A DNA stretch of 64,000 nucleotides from Pyxicephalus adspersus. Lineage: Eukaryota; Chordata; Amphibia; Anura; Pyxicephalidae. The stretch is from positions 114,430,845-114,494,844 of the forward strand of contig NC_092861.1 of NCBI RefSeq assembly GCF_032062135.1, given 5' to 3'. The notes under the pieces were generated by a model. It was not told the DNA's origin and did not search any database. It was given only the letters and a program-made list of their open reading frames with translations. The first letter of the stretch is position 1. Each line of letters opens with the position of its first letter. A program made the position numbers and the translations under genes. This document shows, in pieces, positions 12,831 through 26,764 of the stretch.

Positions 12831-14229
12831 AGGGTTGGCCAGTATATCTCTTAATATATTAGATAGGGTCCCTTTTTTTTTTATTTTGCATAATCATGTG
12901 TTTTGATATATTCCCAGAGTTTAGCTTTAATTCTAATTGTAACATATGCAATATATTTACAAAGGTACAAAGGTTAGGTACATTAAACTCATCACATCTA
13001 CGGGAGTATAAAAGAGAAAAAAAACTTTCGTCAATCCAACAGATATCTTGTTTCTGCTTTGTTGTGATGTTGATGATCTTTAGATGCAATAACAGAAAAA
13101 ACTACAACAAACTGCTGCAATTCAATACCCGGTTCAGAAATAGATTTATGTGTTTATATGGAGTTGATCACCTATTGTGATAAACCGAAGAACAATATTT
13201 TTGTAATCAATAAGCTCATTTCTTTCAGGGTTTATGTCAAACATGTGCTTCGTAAAGTGGCTGAAGGTCAGTCTTTAGCGGGACATATAAACACTCAGCA
13301 CACTTTCCTTTCTCATGGGCATAAGGATGCACACAGGGCCTGAGGGGGAAAGGCACACATCTGTTCTGCTGGGGACATCTGCTGGTTATCCAAACAGCGG
13401 TACCGCTGTCTACATTCAGGTAGCTTGTCAATTAATTGCACACTAAACACTGCTGTGTGGGACGTACAAGCTATTTCATCAGATTTACTGGAGAATATTA
13501 GAAACATTAATATTACAAGTTTATGGCAATTATGTTGGTTTTGATCATTTTTAAGCATAGTTTAGCCCAACACAAATCTCTGCATATTAGATGTTGATGG
13601 AACATTTTTTTTCTCTCTTCATCTACTAATCCTGGCAGTAAGGGCTCCCACTTTGTATGGGACACACTACAGGTACAGCCAAACCCTCTTGGCCATGAGC
13701 ATGGATTGGCTACACACTTACATAAAAAGGTAAGTATCTATTTTTATCTATCCCTATATCTACTCATTCCTTTTTTTATTTCTATATATAATTTTATTTT
13801 TAAATCTAAATTTGTAAATTGTGGTACTGTAAATTAAGTTGTTTGAAAAAATCCACTGCTTATTAATACTGAAAATTTAAAACGTATGTTTTATATATTT
13901 TATTTCCATATATTTTTACATACACATTTAATCATATGTCATGAGATGTAAGGGATTTCTTACATTACTTTACATTTCTTACATTACTTTTTTGATAGTT
14001 CTTCACTTTTGCAGCTATCTAGCAAATAACCTACACAAAAGAATGTGAAGCATGTCAGCACTTAATTGCTAGTACAGAAATGTATGATAATGTATGATAC
14101 ATGTGGACATCTCTAAAAAGCAAATTGCACATGCATTGGAAGTTCTCCAAATTGTACAGCCAAGACATAAAAAATATTAGTATTCGAGTAATATATATAT
14201 TTTTTTTAAATTGACTGCTTTTGATGTTA

Positions 14230-14690
14230 AAGCAGGACTAAACTGAAAAATAAAAGAAATCACACTTACCTTTAATTCCGCACATCCCTTGATCATGTTG
14301 AAGCTTTCTTCAATTGGGTCCTGCGCCATACTGGAATTCTTCTTGGTCCTGGCGTCTCCACGATCTTCTGCCTTCTTCAGTGTACATCACCCGATCTCAC
14401 ACTGTGCAGGTGCAAGATTGGGTGACTGAGCCCACTGTAAAAGGGGGGAAAAAAGATTACTGATCTTACTGCACATGCATCAGCATCTCCCAGTGAAGGA
14501 AAATGCTCTTTCTGCACATGCCAGGGATGCATAACGCATGTATCCTGGAAGGTTCCGCGCTCCCACTCAGTCTTTATCGCACAAAAAGGGGAGGTATGTC
14601 ATCCTTTTTTTAAAAAAAGAGAATATTTTTACTTTAAAAGAGTTGTCTACCCTTTTATGTAAAGTAAAAATTTTAGTTTATGTCTTCTTT
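14230..14690. mobile_element. MITE with TTAAAG...ACTAAACT termini, copy 1
   Basis: Begins TTAAAGCAGGACTAAACT and ends with AGTTTATGTCTTCTTTAA, an imperfect terminal inverted repeat. The GC-rich interior (GATCTTCTGCCTTCTTC, CGATCTCACACTGTGCAGG) is shared with 18697-19162. Confidence 0.65.
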
Positions 14691-15505
14691 AAAAAGATCT
14701 TGATTTTTTAACAAAATTGGGTTTAATCATAGTTTATATGTTGAGTTTTACAAAGTTTTATTTTATGTTTGTTTTTTATTGTCTATATAAAATCTTTGTA
14801 GAAAGACATTTAATAAATGACAAAGGGTTCCCAGAGCACTATAGGTTATCTAAAGAGAGCAGAGTGGCTTCATTTACAGGTACATTAAGAACTATACACA
14901 TGTTCAATTATTGTCACTTTCACTATACCAGATATTCTTCAGTGACAGAAGAATAGTCATTTTCTATAGTCCTTAGCTGCCAGACAGCAATCTGGCAAGA
15001 CGATTGAAAGCTGTACTAAATGCCAGATGTTCACCCAAAACGATCAATCTAAGCAGAAAAAAAAAATCTAGCATTTGGATAAAGTTTTAGACATAAACTT
15101 CTGACAAGGCTGCTTGATAAGGAATGGGTCACTACCGTGGTGACCTTTTTCAGCAAAACTGAAAAGTAACCATGTGAAAAAGTAGACTAGAGCTCCACTT
15201 GCTGGATGGACAGAACAATACATTAATAATTTGCAAAACTTACATAAAACAAAAAATACACATTTTTATTGTATTCATATTCTTTTGGGGTTTTTTTTAT
15301 CTTTAGCCCTGGCCAAAATAAATAAACATAAACAAAACACTAAACTTTCCATTTCTATTTACTGGATAGAGACAGCGGAATGCTTATCGATTGCATAGTT
15401 TAGGTTACTTAAACCACAATTAAATAAAAAACACACAAAAATACAGTTAGAATTATCATAAACATATATTTTTTAGAACATGTATATTATACGTTATAGT
15501 TAATA

Positions 15506-15508
<3 letters not shown>

Positions 15509-15543
<35 letters not shown>

Positions 15544-15560
15544 TATATATATATATATAT
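15509..15560. repeat. TA microsatellite, interrupted
   Basis: Two TA runs separated by GAA. Confidence 0.95.
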
Positions 15561-16384
15561 TGCTGGTTTGGTGGTTTGGGAGCCAAAAATTTGTGCTGCT
15601 CAAAAGCTTTTCTTTTTTTTTTAATGACAGTTTATTAACAGGGGTAGCAGGAGCCTAACAAACTTAATGCGCACATAAATCAGTGCAGGATTGTAACAGA
15701 TGGGATGTGTTTGGGATCCCTTTATAACTGTCCTGGAGAGAGGTTCTCAGCAAAATTGCATTTATAATACCGATCAGCCTGAGCAGATAGCTCCATTCAT
15801 TTGCATTTAGGCACCCTTGGTTAAAGCCTCCCTCATTTGGTATCAGCAAGTGGCAAACTTAAGGAAGCAAAGGGTCATGGGAAAGGTCCAATTAGATCAG
15901 TGGGAGCACACTCTAAACAAATACAGACACATGGATGCACACATTAGGAACACTGCCCAAGGGAATATGTGGACATATGTTCAGTGAGGATGATCAAGGC
16001 TGACTTGAGGCCTTTAGAATCCATGATAAAAAAATTCCATCAATCAGACTCTGGCTCTGTGAATTATATGAATCAGTACTGCAAAGGAACATGTCCCTTT
16101 CTCTCTTTCACAAGTTTTCCTTATCTTTTTTTCTTTGTCTTTTTTCTAACCAGCTGCCTACATTGGATTGTCTAAAGACTGCCCGGGGACAGTTTCTGGG
16201 ATCTCAAGGGATATATACTGGTAAGCTTCACCCACAGCACAACACTGTAAATCATGCGAAGACTTTAATAAACTTGAAAAAACATGCTTTAGTTTCTCTT
16301 AGTTAGAAGGTATAATATAAGATATACATACAGTAAAAAAAAGTATATATAAATAATTTGCAATTTGATAAAAATGTATTTAAT

Positions 16385-16450
16385 GTACAGCGCTGCGTAA
16401 TATGTTGGCGCTATATAAATCCTGTTTATTAATAATAATAATAATAATAA
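16385..16450 (+). mobile_element. SINE 3' tail fragment
   Basis: Only the tail of the SINE family seen at 29.25 kb: GCGCTGCGTAATATGTTGG, CGCTATATAAAT and then an AAT-repeat tail. The tRNA-like head is missing, consistent with 5' truncation. Confidence 0.7.
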
Positions 16451-17685
16451 AAATGTACACAAACACATATTATTCAATTATTTTATTATTCATAAGTTTG
16501 TATGTTCAATAATAACATAGTTCATATATACAAATATCATAATTAATAATCTTTATCCTAATCTAAGTTTAAAAATATTAAATAAATTATTTAAATTTAA
16601 GGTGTTATTATTTATTTGTAGTACTTGGTATGCCCTGGTTGTCCTGCTCATGCTGTGTTAGCTAACATTATGTGCCCTTGCAGGACATCAATAGCTGACA
16701 ATTGTATTTATCACAACACAATCTATTGATTCTACACATCTACAGAAATGTTTCTATTAAGTACATGCAATCAGTCAGTTACAAAGCCATCATGACCCTT
16801 CTTCAGGGCATGTGCTGAGGATGGGTGTGTGGTCTATGCATAAGATGCTATATAGATCAATCCTGAAAATATATACAGAGCCACACCATCTGTGCAGGCC
16901 ATACACAAAGTATGCTAACAGCCATTAATATTCTGTACAGGCTACTCCCCTATTTTCTGAAAAACACAAACACTATCTGAGCTATTGTGTAGATAGGATA
17001 TTAGCTTGAATGAAATAAATAATTGGCAGGTCTGTAACAATGATATTGGCAGACTGGATATACCAGTCAAATAACTTAATCTCTATTTAAATTAGTAAAT
17101 TACCCTTATACAGATTTCCTCAAATACATATGCATCTAGTATGTAAAGAATATATTTAATGGAAATTGTTAATACTTATTTTTCTTTATTGTGCAGGGAA
17201 GTTGCACAAACACCGTCCACTTATGCACCCTTTTTGCTAATATTTTGACAAAGACCTAATTTATTAATCTTTTTTTTTTTTAAATATAAGCCTTATGTTG
17301 ACAAGCACATTGGCTGATGTCAGCTAATAGTTTAATATGCAACATTAAACATTCATCTATAAAAAAAAAAAGAATTCTTCAAATGTTGATCATGTGTTCT
17401 TACAAAAGATCAGCACTATGGACAGCGCATTTTCATTTTCATTGGTTTGACACTGTTTAATAAAATAAATAAATACCGCAAAACCTGAGATCAAAGTGAA
17501 ACAGTATTACAGAAAAGGCCCCCATTTCATTTATGCTTAATAAATAGATAATATATATATTTTATGGACAGGTCACAGTTAGACAGACAAGGTGTTCTTA
17601 TGGGAGAAGAAGGTGAGATTAAAACTGCCAGACATCTATAACAGATCAAATAAACTACCACGGAGGTACTATTTCAAGAGGCATA

Positions 17686-17882
17686 GGGCTTGATTTAATA
17701 ATGCTCTCCAAGACTGGGTAAGATACACTTTCATCAGTAAACCTGGGTGATCTAGCAAACCTGGAATGGATCTGGTCCAGGATTTAAAACATTTGCTAAC
17801 AAATTGACTAATTGACTTAAGAATTCCATTCCATATTTGTGTATCTTCTCCTGTCTTGGAGAGCTTTTATAAATCAGGACCA
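17686..17882. mobile_element. Fold-back MITE, GCCTGATTTATTAAAG family, full copy
   Basis: Starts GGGCTTGATTTAATAATGCTC and ends GAGCTTTTATAAATCAGGAC. It shares CTGGAATGGATCTGGTCCAGG and AACATTTGCTAACAAAT with the other copies. Confidence 0.85.
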
Positions 17883-18201
17883 TAGGGTTAATAACAAGTT
17901 TGCCATCTGCAGAAAAAACAATTGGGTAGCAAAACAAGAGACACCTCTGATTTGATCTGCACTCTGATATTAGCAGTGGTTCCAAGAACAAGGCAGTCTA
18001 GTGGTGGAAAATGCAGCAATGAATGGTTCTGCACAACGTTAAAGTTTTTGGAGATACATACCCGGAGTGGCGCTTTCTTGTACCTGGGACCACCATCTAC
18101 AGGAAAGAAATTCTATCTGCTTTGTCAGCCTGAAGACAGCGTGCAGAATTCAGCCTATACATCTACTGAAATCTGTGTACCTACCCACTTGTTCTCCAGG
18201 G

Positions 18202-18493
18202 CAGTGGTCGCCAACCTTTTTGGTTCTGTGGACCACTAAAATCACCGGCTCCTGATCGCGCATGCACGGGGAGCCAGGTGTCAATCAAATGTTGAGAAAC
18301 CTCCCCCATAGTGACATCACTGCTACATAGCCCCGCCCACTCCCCCAATCACAGATCTAAGCATGTCCAGGGACACGGCTCACCCACTTTCCGGCGCCTG
18401 GGACTTGTACGGGGACATGTTCCGCGGCTGTGGACCCCCAAAATTTTCTCATGGACCACCAGTGGGCTGCGGACCACCGGTTGGCAACTGCTG
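18202..18493. mobile_element. hAT-type MITE with 8-bp target duplication
   Basis: Starts CAGTGGTCGCCAACC and ends GGTTGGCAACTGCTG, imperfect inverted termini of the CAGNGGTNGCCAAC type known from hAT elements. Flanked by CTCCAGGG on the left and CTCCAGAG on the right (one mismatch). Confidence 0.8.
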
Positions 18494-18696
18494 CTCCAGA
18501 GAGTACATTTCTGATACTTTAATCAGACACCCCCTCCAACTCTATGCCAGGTTGATAGTTTCCTTTTCACAAGCCTTGAGGTGTTTAAGTGTCCAGTGCC
18601 ACATGGTGACCCCAACCAAAAACAAGAGATCCTGTTCCTATCCAGTGTAATTTACAAACTAAGACGAATAGGAGCAAAAACTGGTTCAAAATACTT

Positions 18697-19162
18697 AAAG
18701 CGAAACTAAACTAAAAACAAAAAAATTACCCTTAATCCCTCACTGGGATCTGGCGCTGGTCCTTCTTGTGATGCGGTCCCGCGTCGTGCTGGGATTTCTC
18801 TTCGTCCCGGAGGAAACACCGGGCGCCGCCATCTTCTGCCTTTTCTTCCGGTCTTCTTGCTCCATCACCTGATCTCGCACTGCACAGTTGGGAGATTGGG
18901 TGACGTAGCCGCTGATCAGGGCATACGTAGAAGGAGCAGCCAGAGCCTCCCGGGATGCACGACATAGATATTCTGGAAGGATCAGCGCTCCTATTAAGTC
19001 TTGATCGCTGCAACAATCAAGACTTAAAGTGGCAATGCTGCATTTTTTTTAAAAAAAAAAAAGGGTGTTGCACTTAAAAAAAAACATTTTACTTTATTTA
19101 AGGTTGTCTACCTATTGTTATACCGTAAACAGTAAAAAGGTTGAGTTTAGATATACTTTAAG
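18697..19162. mobile_element. MITE with TTAAAG...ACTAAACT termini, copy 2
   Basis: Begins CTTAAAGCGAAACTAAACT and ends GAGTTTAGATATACTTTAAG. The interior resembles the 14.23 kb copy but is more GC-rich and keeps more CpG, suggesting a younger insertion. Confidence 0.7.
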
Positions 19163-19169
19163 GAGGTGA

Positions 19170-21735
19170 CAATGGAGAGGTAAAAAATACAAGCCTTACT
19201 AATACAGTACAAGAAGAAATGCATGGTGTGATGATACTGTGTATAAATTACATTATTGTCACACAGGCTTATCATTTTTCTATAATAATGGGACACCAGA
19301 ATGGTCTTGAGACATAGAGACGGAGACATATTGGAGACATGGAGACATATTGAACTGTGAACTGGGGTTAACAAAGTGTGTATGTGTGTCAACCAGAATT
19401 TTTTGCCTGGAAATATATTTATAATAAAACTATAGTTTCCCTTTTTTCCACCACTGCATTTTGAATTAAAAGCTAATAATTGCTGCCACACCAGCAAGCA
19501 ACATAAAAAGAAAGTGAATGGTTTAAGGCAATGGTGTCTGACCCAGTGACAGGCAATCCCCATGAGATTCTTTATTTGCAGATTGCCTACAGCTAAATGT
19601 TTTTTCCCATGCCATTCTTTAGCGTTCTGCCACCCACTTGTAAACATTGATTACTGCAATTATTGCAGTTAGAACATAAACACCCCTTTTTGAATTCTTC
19701 ATTACATTGTATTTTCAACATGAATTTGAATGAGTGTAGACAACCCCAGAAAACATATGAACAAAAACATTAGCATATATGTTTTAAGTGAGGTGCATGG
19801 GTTAAACATTTCCAAAGGCAGACACTTCTATGGAGGTCATTTATATACCTGACAGTCATTATATTGGCTCTCAAAACCTGCTATGTAACACGCAATCTAG
19901 GAGCCAGATGTAAAGTTGTAGGAACCAACAATTCCCCCCACCCTACACAAAAAACAATTTTTTTAACCCATCTCACCCTACAATAGGCATACAAAAATCC
20001 CCATCCTCCTCTCTCCACAACAGCCATATTTTCAGTTATTTCAATTTTTCCAACCATATACAATTCCTTGTATATGGTTGGAAATCTGGGGGCTTTTGTG
20101 TCATTCATTTATTGTTAAGGTAAAGGCTAGGATAGAATGGGAGGCTTGCTTTGGCAAATTTGTACCTGTTTATTTATTGAAGCAAAGTCACTTATCGGGT
20201 TTTTTATATAATGTTGACTGAATATGTTGAGGGGTGAAAAAGGAAAACATGGCGTACTCATTGTGCATGGTGAGCTGCTTTTCAAATGTTCTCAAACCTA
20301 ACCTGAAATGTTTATTCAAAAAGCCTAAAGTGATTTCTTTATCATTGTTTCTTGCCTTGTACAGCCTTTTAGAAAAAGATGGTCTGAAAGCAAGCAGCTA
20401 CTCCTAGAAAATCTATAACGCTTTATTACGCTGTTACTACCCATTACTGTAAGGGGTGCTAGACAGTTAGGTATGTTTTATTGGGATCCGTACAACCAGG
20501 ACTATGTCCCTTTTCTGCAGTTAGTCCAGACCTCCATTTTGACTTACTATTTTCTATCCTTTGTTTTGTGATCATGATTTTACAACTAGTTCCTTAAGAA
20601 CCATTTGCAATTTACAAAGGAAAAATGGACAGAATTTTATAATTCAGAGGCAGAAACTATTATTGTAGGATTATGGAGTCAGAAACATGGAGTCAGAAAC
20701 ATCTAAAACCACTGGATGAAAGATATGGTGCGAAATTTAATCTAAGTGTCTTCTGGAAAGGGAATTAAAGGGGGCTGCAAGATTGCAGCCTTTTTTATTT
20801 GGGATCCAGGCTTGGAGTGTCCTGGAAAGAATGGGTCCAGAGATTACCAGAGATTACCAGAGATTAGGGATTGTTCTAGTGTACCTTGCTATGAATAAAA
20901 AGGCACCTACTTTTGTATCAGGGGAAGCGGTAGCCTGAGGCCATGTGGTGAGGTTGTGTGCAGCCTGTGGGCTGGGAGAGCCGAGGAGGTCTCCCAAAGT
21001 CTAGGTTGGTGGGACCAATACCCTGATGGGTGTCACAGTCTGAGCCTGAGTACAGGGAGTAATGCCCATGTTGTAGGACTACAGATTTTGAAACGGCACC
21101 ATGTGTTACCTGTGAGTACCAGGCTTAATCCTGAAGTAGTGGCTTGGGTGGCAGGATTTATGTTTTTACCTGTGGGACATAAAGTTGAATTTGTTGTGCT
21201 GGACTAGGCCAAATGTGTTTTTGTTATGCTGAATGGAAGCAACTCGTTTGGTTGAAAAAAACAAACTTTTTGGAAGCACTACAGTGTCTTGCGATGGGCT
21301 GATCCCCCTAATAACACAAAACCTAAAGCCAACTTCCGCATCCAAGATTAAATAAATTGTTCCCTATCATCCATGATAAATACAGATGTGTATTGCTTTG
21401 AGAATCTGTATTTTGAGCTACTGCCATAGAAATCAACTAAAGTTACTCCATACAATGTATTTCGGTCAAAACCCTCCAAATGCATGGGGTCCATTAACAT
21501 CTAGTTACTTACAGACACTTTTGGATAAACAGTCTATAAAGGTTAGCTGTAAAGGAATTCAAATTCTATATATTTAAAAAATCAAACAGAAGATAGTGAT
21601 AAAATAATTTCCACTGTGAGCCAACAGCCGAAGAGCAGAGATGTCCAGAAATGACAATGTGTAAATCATAAATCTGTACCCTTCACAGTGACAAATTAGG
21701 TGATACCATGTCATTCCACCATGTCATTATTTATT
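19170..21735. other. Intergenic DNA with no recognised gene
   Basis: The longest open frame of the window (166 codons, 19147-19647, minus strand) begins here but overlaps the MITE end and shows no family resemblance. Three tandem copies of CCAGAGATTA lie at 20837-20866. The stretch 20760-21240 is GC-richer and could be a worn repeat that I cannot name. Confidence 0.45.
20837..20866. repeat. Three tandem 10-bp units
   Basis: CCAGAGATTA repeated three times, the last running into GGG. Confidence 0.95.
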
Positions 21736-21739
21736 TAAC

Positions 21740-22520
21740 AAAAAAAAAAATCCAAAAAAAGAAGACATGCATGAAAAAGTACACCCCATAATTCTCTATC
21801 CTGTACAACCATCTTTAGCACCAATAACTTGTAATAATTGTTTTCTGTGTTGATCTATCAGTCTCTCATAACATTTTGGAGGATTTTTTTCCCTTCCACT
21901 GAAAACTACTATTAGGCATTTGTGCTGATTTGTTGTTTTTGGTTTTCACCAACCTGGTACTGTGTAGTATGGAAAAATATCCTAACTTTGGTCTCATCTT
22001 TTCTAAGGACATTGTTCCAGAAGTCTTGTGGTTTGTTTGGAAGCAACTTTTCAGACCAAGTTTTTAGGTCTAGGCAGCTCAGAGTTCCTCCATGTTATTA
22101 TTTTCTGTCCTCAACATTTCCAGTCAATAAAAATAATATATATAAAACCTGATAAGTGACTTTGCATTGTAAACATTGGAAATTAAGTTTCCTCATCTGG
22201 AGCATTTAGGTATGTGTTTACACAATGCCAAGGAGGAAAGACATCAGCAATGATTTCAGAGAAGCAATTATTACTGCCCATCAATCTGGGAAGGGTTATA
22301 AGGCCATTTCCAATGAAGTCCATCGTCATGCAAGGCTTTTGCTTTTATGGAGGTGATCACGCTTGCTGATGATCATTTAATCAAGTACGTTTGATTAGCA
22401 GCACATGGCTGCTTCTTATCCTCCAATTTCTATGGAAGTAGTAAGGGTGTACACAAGTTTTCTTAGCATACACTACTTCTGCATTTTGACTTAATCCTAG
22501 TTAAAACAAAATAAAGGTGT
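21740..22520 (-). mobile_element. Tc1/mariner-type transposon remnant, internally deleted
   Basis: Phrases typical of a vertebrate Tc1-like family are present in collinear order: AAAAGTACACCCCATAATTC, AGCACCAATAACTTGTAATA, GACATTGTTCCAGAAGTCTT, GTGGTTTGTTTGGAAGCAAC, CAATGCCAAGGAGGAAAGAC, CATCAATCTGGGAAGGGTTA and a right-hand stretch near GTAAGGGTGTAC. The transposase would read on the minus strand, but large middle parts are missing and the frame is broken. Confidence 0.75.
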
Positions 22521-22529
22521 ACTTTATTT

Positions 22530-24980
22530 TTTTCCTGGCTGAATATGTTGTGTCAGCGGCTGTCCACCACAATTCCTGAGCGAATTGTTCACTACATTCT
22601 GTATGTTAGCTATAGCTAGCTAGCTTTATGTTAAGAACAAAGGTATACATAGTGGTCATGAACATTGGAGACTAAATTCAGCTGTTGTAGAATCTATCAA
22701 GACTATCCAAAACTGATATTTTAGCTTTTAGAAAGTAAATATTTTAAACATTTTCTTTATATCTAGGGGGTGGTAAGATACCATATATGTGCCATATATA
22801 TGTGCTTGACTCTATTGGTCTTTGAAAATTGTTGTGTTGAAAATTAAAGTAAAGGTGCTGTATGCAATGCTCAGTCACAGCAAGCATTATTAGATTTACT
22901 GAACTGGATAGTATAAAATGCAAAGGTTTTTAACAAGATTACTTTCTTATATCATTGAAATAAAAAGGTTATACCATTACCAGTAACAGAATTAGTGTGT
23001 TCCAGCCTGTTTAAGATTTTACTTACTATTACTATTAGATATTAGGATATTACATGATATAATAAACATATTTTTTTTCTCATTAATCTATACTCAGTAC
23101 CAGAACAGAATTTTTTACATACATATATTACAATTTATTAGATTTTTTTCTTCTAACATTAATGCACCTAATAAAGGCTATTAGCTCCATACAATATGTA
23201 TATAACCAGTTTCAACTACCAATATAAAGGTCAATCCCAATGGTGCAGTTGAGCCCCAGTTGGACAGTTAAGTTTACATTGCCATAGAGGCCCAGGAGGA
23301 AAGATTATTTTTTCAACTATACTAAAATTTATCAATGTAGCACACACATTTGTGGAAAAAAAAAAACATTTGATATAATTTAAACAACTGTTAATTTACA
23401 TATTTACTTTTGAAACAAATATACACCTTATGCAAAAATTTACTATGTAATTCATGTTTATTGTTTCAAATTTATTTTTAAGTTTTAATGAAGACATTTC
23501 AGATATTAATATACAAAATACAGAAAAAGAATAAGGTAAATAAAAATATGCAAAGCCCAACTCGCCTACTGCTTCGAGACATACATAATCCCTCTGGCAG
23601 GAGAGAAGGATACTTACACTCCCTAACTGTCTGCTCCATCACTCCTTAAGAAGGAGATACCTCATTAACAGCTTGTAATGAGCATCAATAAACCATAGTG
23701 TGCTAAATTATAAATGCATTGCATCATTTGATATAGCAATTACAGACTGGTTTACAGCTAGTGTAGTTTACAAACATTGTTAGTAAGATCTTAGAGGCGA
23801 CTGTTCATTGTTGCATAACTTCTGTTGATCAAAAGTGTGCACTTTATAGTCTTGGTGTGTTATCTTACTATGTAAGTCTTATTTTGTAAGAAGGATCAAT
23901 TCTTTATTTTATAATAAACACTTTGCTATTTACAATTAAAATTTGTAAAATTGAAACTCTCTTCTAACACCCCCTATATCACTACTAACACCAGCCTGTT
24001 TTTTCCAAGTGACAGATTTACAGAACACCAAAAAATGTCTTTTTACCATTCTCATGTTCCCCACACTACCCTAAATTACTGGTGAAACATAGGGCTTACC
24101 TCCACCATGTAACAGTGATTACGTCTAGTGGTTGGCCATAAGCATCAATGTGCCACAGTATTGCAGAAAGGGTCAGTATAGAGTTCCTGCTAGTGAACCT
24201 TTTTCCAATTTGTCAATTTGTCCAATATTGGTCTACTGCTATTAAATGAACTTGTCATTTTGTCTAATTCTGGTAGAATGTAGATTCAATTTCTGTTCAT
24301 ATTGTAATAGCCTAAAATAGCAGAATAGAAAGTTACATTTACATTCTGCCTTTTTGTTTATTTCCTTTATTACTATTACTACTATGTATTACTATTTCCT
24401 TTACTACTCAAATTTAAAGAAAATATGATGTAAAATCATAGCCTCTGTGCCTGGCTTTTGCCTATTTGATAGAGGATTGAACACACCAATTTCATTCATG
24501 TTTACACTGATATTGGTAATAAACTTGTGAATGCTAATTTAGCAGTATTTATAGTTGTACCATTCTGTTAGCATGGACTGCCTACTACGGGATTTCACTG
24601 GCATTTTCAAGTACATTTAGTCCATTGCATTAATAAAATACTGAACTATCCCAAGAGTTAAGATACGAAAAACTAATGCAAGCCACTAATGAATAAAAAA
24701 AACAACATAGCAATTAAATAGAACACAAATGCATAAGATAAAAGCTATGGCGTAAAGGTTGTGTAAATTTTTGGTAAATAGAAATCACAGTGTACCCATC
24801 TACAAATTGTAGGTTTCTCTGCAATAGAGTATAATACGGAGGAGGATACAGAAAGGAAATTCAGGCATAATTGATATAGAAAGCTGACTGGTCCATAGGA
24901 TTTTTTCTTTATCTTCATTTTCTTAAAGGGAACCTTTAATATTGTTCACATATCAGAAACCACCACAAAGAGTAAGAAAA
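22530..24980. other. Intergenic AT-rich DNA, nothing recognised
   Basis: No exon-like block, transposon end or RNA gene was recognised. Confidence 0.5.
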
Positions 24981-24982
24981 TA

Positions 24983-25088
24983 TAATTCATCACTGATGAA
25001 TACACTTTCATAAGTGAAGCTGGGTGATCACCCACTAATGAAAGTATATCTTCTCCAGCCTTGGAGAGCTTTATTAAATCAGGCTCAC
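24983..25088. mobile_element. Fold-back MITE, GCCTGATTTATTAAAG family, partial
   Basis: Contains CACTTTCATAAGTGAAGCTG and ends CTTGGAGAGCTTTATTAAAT followed by CAGGC. One arm and part of the centre are missing. Confidence 0.7.
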
Positions 25089-26764
25089 TATCTCAGTCTC
25101 TTTTATAGGTTTCTGTCTATACAGTCTCCTAAGGAAGTAGACTATTGTCTACAAAATGTGTTGAGAATATTAAAGTACCTATTTCTTCCCCAGATACTGG
25201 ATACATATGATATGATTTTTTTGGTTTTGGATATATATTTTAGTCTATATCTTGTTAAGCAGATCCATTGGACAGAATTAGGTTTAGACTACAAATGCCA
25301 TTTTCTTCATTCACATGTTAGTGATTTCTATGTATTGTTGGTAGTGTAGCTTTCTTTGTAATTTTAGAATGTTTATATATAACAATTAAGAATATTTTTT
25401 AATAGGAATGTGTAGTTTTAGTGAGTTAGCTGACTTGTAGACTTATAGCTTTGTTAGAACGGGGAAGCGACTATTGTGAACACTGCAAGGCAGAAAGTAT
25501 AGCCTGATCGTAAATGGCATGTTTGCTGCAGTGTACTTAGATACTTATGAACTATACAAAGGTTTTTCAAATAAAAAAGTATTTGTAAAGCTAGTTCTAG
25601 GTTGAATGTGATATGGGTAAAACTTTTTTTTCTTTCTTTGCTGTCTGTTCCACTGGGAGAATTTCCTTTCACTGCTGGAGATGAAACATGAAAAGTAAAT
25701 GTAGTTTTCATTATAGGTAGTAATGATAGGACTAGCTGCGCTTATTGAATAATGTTCCTCACTGCTCTAATAATGTAAAATGTATGAATTTCTAATATTT
25801 GTCTCCTTAATGGTCAACAGGGCAAATGGAGGGTTAATCTCCACAGTAAGGTCACAAGATAATACAAATTTGACACAACATCTAACCCTTCCATACTCAC
25901 CCATCCAAAACTAAAAAAAATATTTTCGCCTTTACCTACTTTTTAACATTATTCTCTTTTTTTGACAATTTTGCTTGAGGGTTTAAACAAGCATTCAGTG
26001 TTTGACCTAGATGATTCAATTTATCAATTTCACAGCTAGTAATTTAAAATCTCAGAGGATGAGAACTATATAAATCTGTGAAATACATATTATAGCTATA
26101 ACTATATTATTATAAAATTAAAATAATGTAACTATTCCAACCTATATATTGTAGAGACAGTTAGAAAAAAATGAAGCCCTCACACTCTATTCTGTCAATC
26201 CATGCATTTAATTAGCTAATTACAACCTGCCGACATGCAAACACTGAATATGGTATTCAGCTAGCTTTTTTCTCTTTTTCAATTCATTTATTATTAACCC
26301 TCAGTAAACATCTGATCTCTTCTTCCCTGAGGGAAGCAAGTCGTAATTTGGCTTTCGAACACTAAATTCTCTTGCTAATCTTCTAGGTTGACAATAAAGT
26401 GTCACCAGCTGTCACTGTTTGGTTGAAGATACATGTACATTATAAAATATATACACAAGACAGCAGTCTCTAGAGCATGCTTGTTATTTAAAGGGAAATC
26501 CCAAAGTCAGAATCTAGAGAAACATCTAAATATTTAATATTGGTAAACTACCTATACACATTTATTAAAATGTATATCCTTTAAATCTCCTATAAATTGT
26601 ATAGCATGGCCCATTGGCCATAATGGTTTATAAAAGTCACCTTATAAGTGCACAGGTAAAAAGGTTTAGATTAAGGAAAAAGGAAAAAAATTACTTTTTT
26701 TAAAGTTCTCCTTTTTACACCCTGACCCCTATGTAACCTTCACCCCCGGTGCAGAGACCTAGGC

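Noticed and set aside
19147..19647. Longest open frame of the window, 166 codons on the minus strand
   Set aside because: Low-complexity, cysteine- and histidine-scattered translation, no domain resemblance, and it overlaps a MITE end; most likely a chance frame.
20760..21240. Possible LTR of a retrotransposon, compared with 54520-54960
   Set aside because: Both begin with GGATCCAGG-type phrases, but further alignment fails and no TG...CA borders, primer site or internal coding region were found.
25014..25349. 111-codon plus-strand frame
   Set aside because: Starts inside a fold-back MITE and continues into AT-rich DNA with a hydrophobic biased translation; chance frame.
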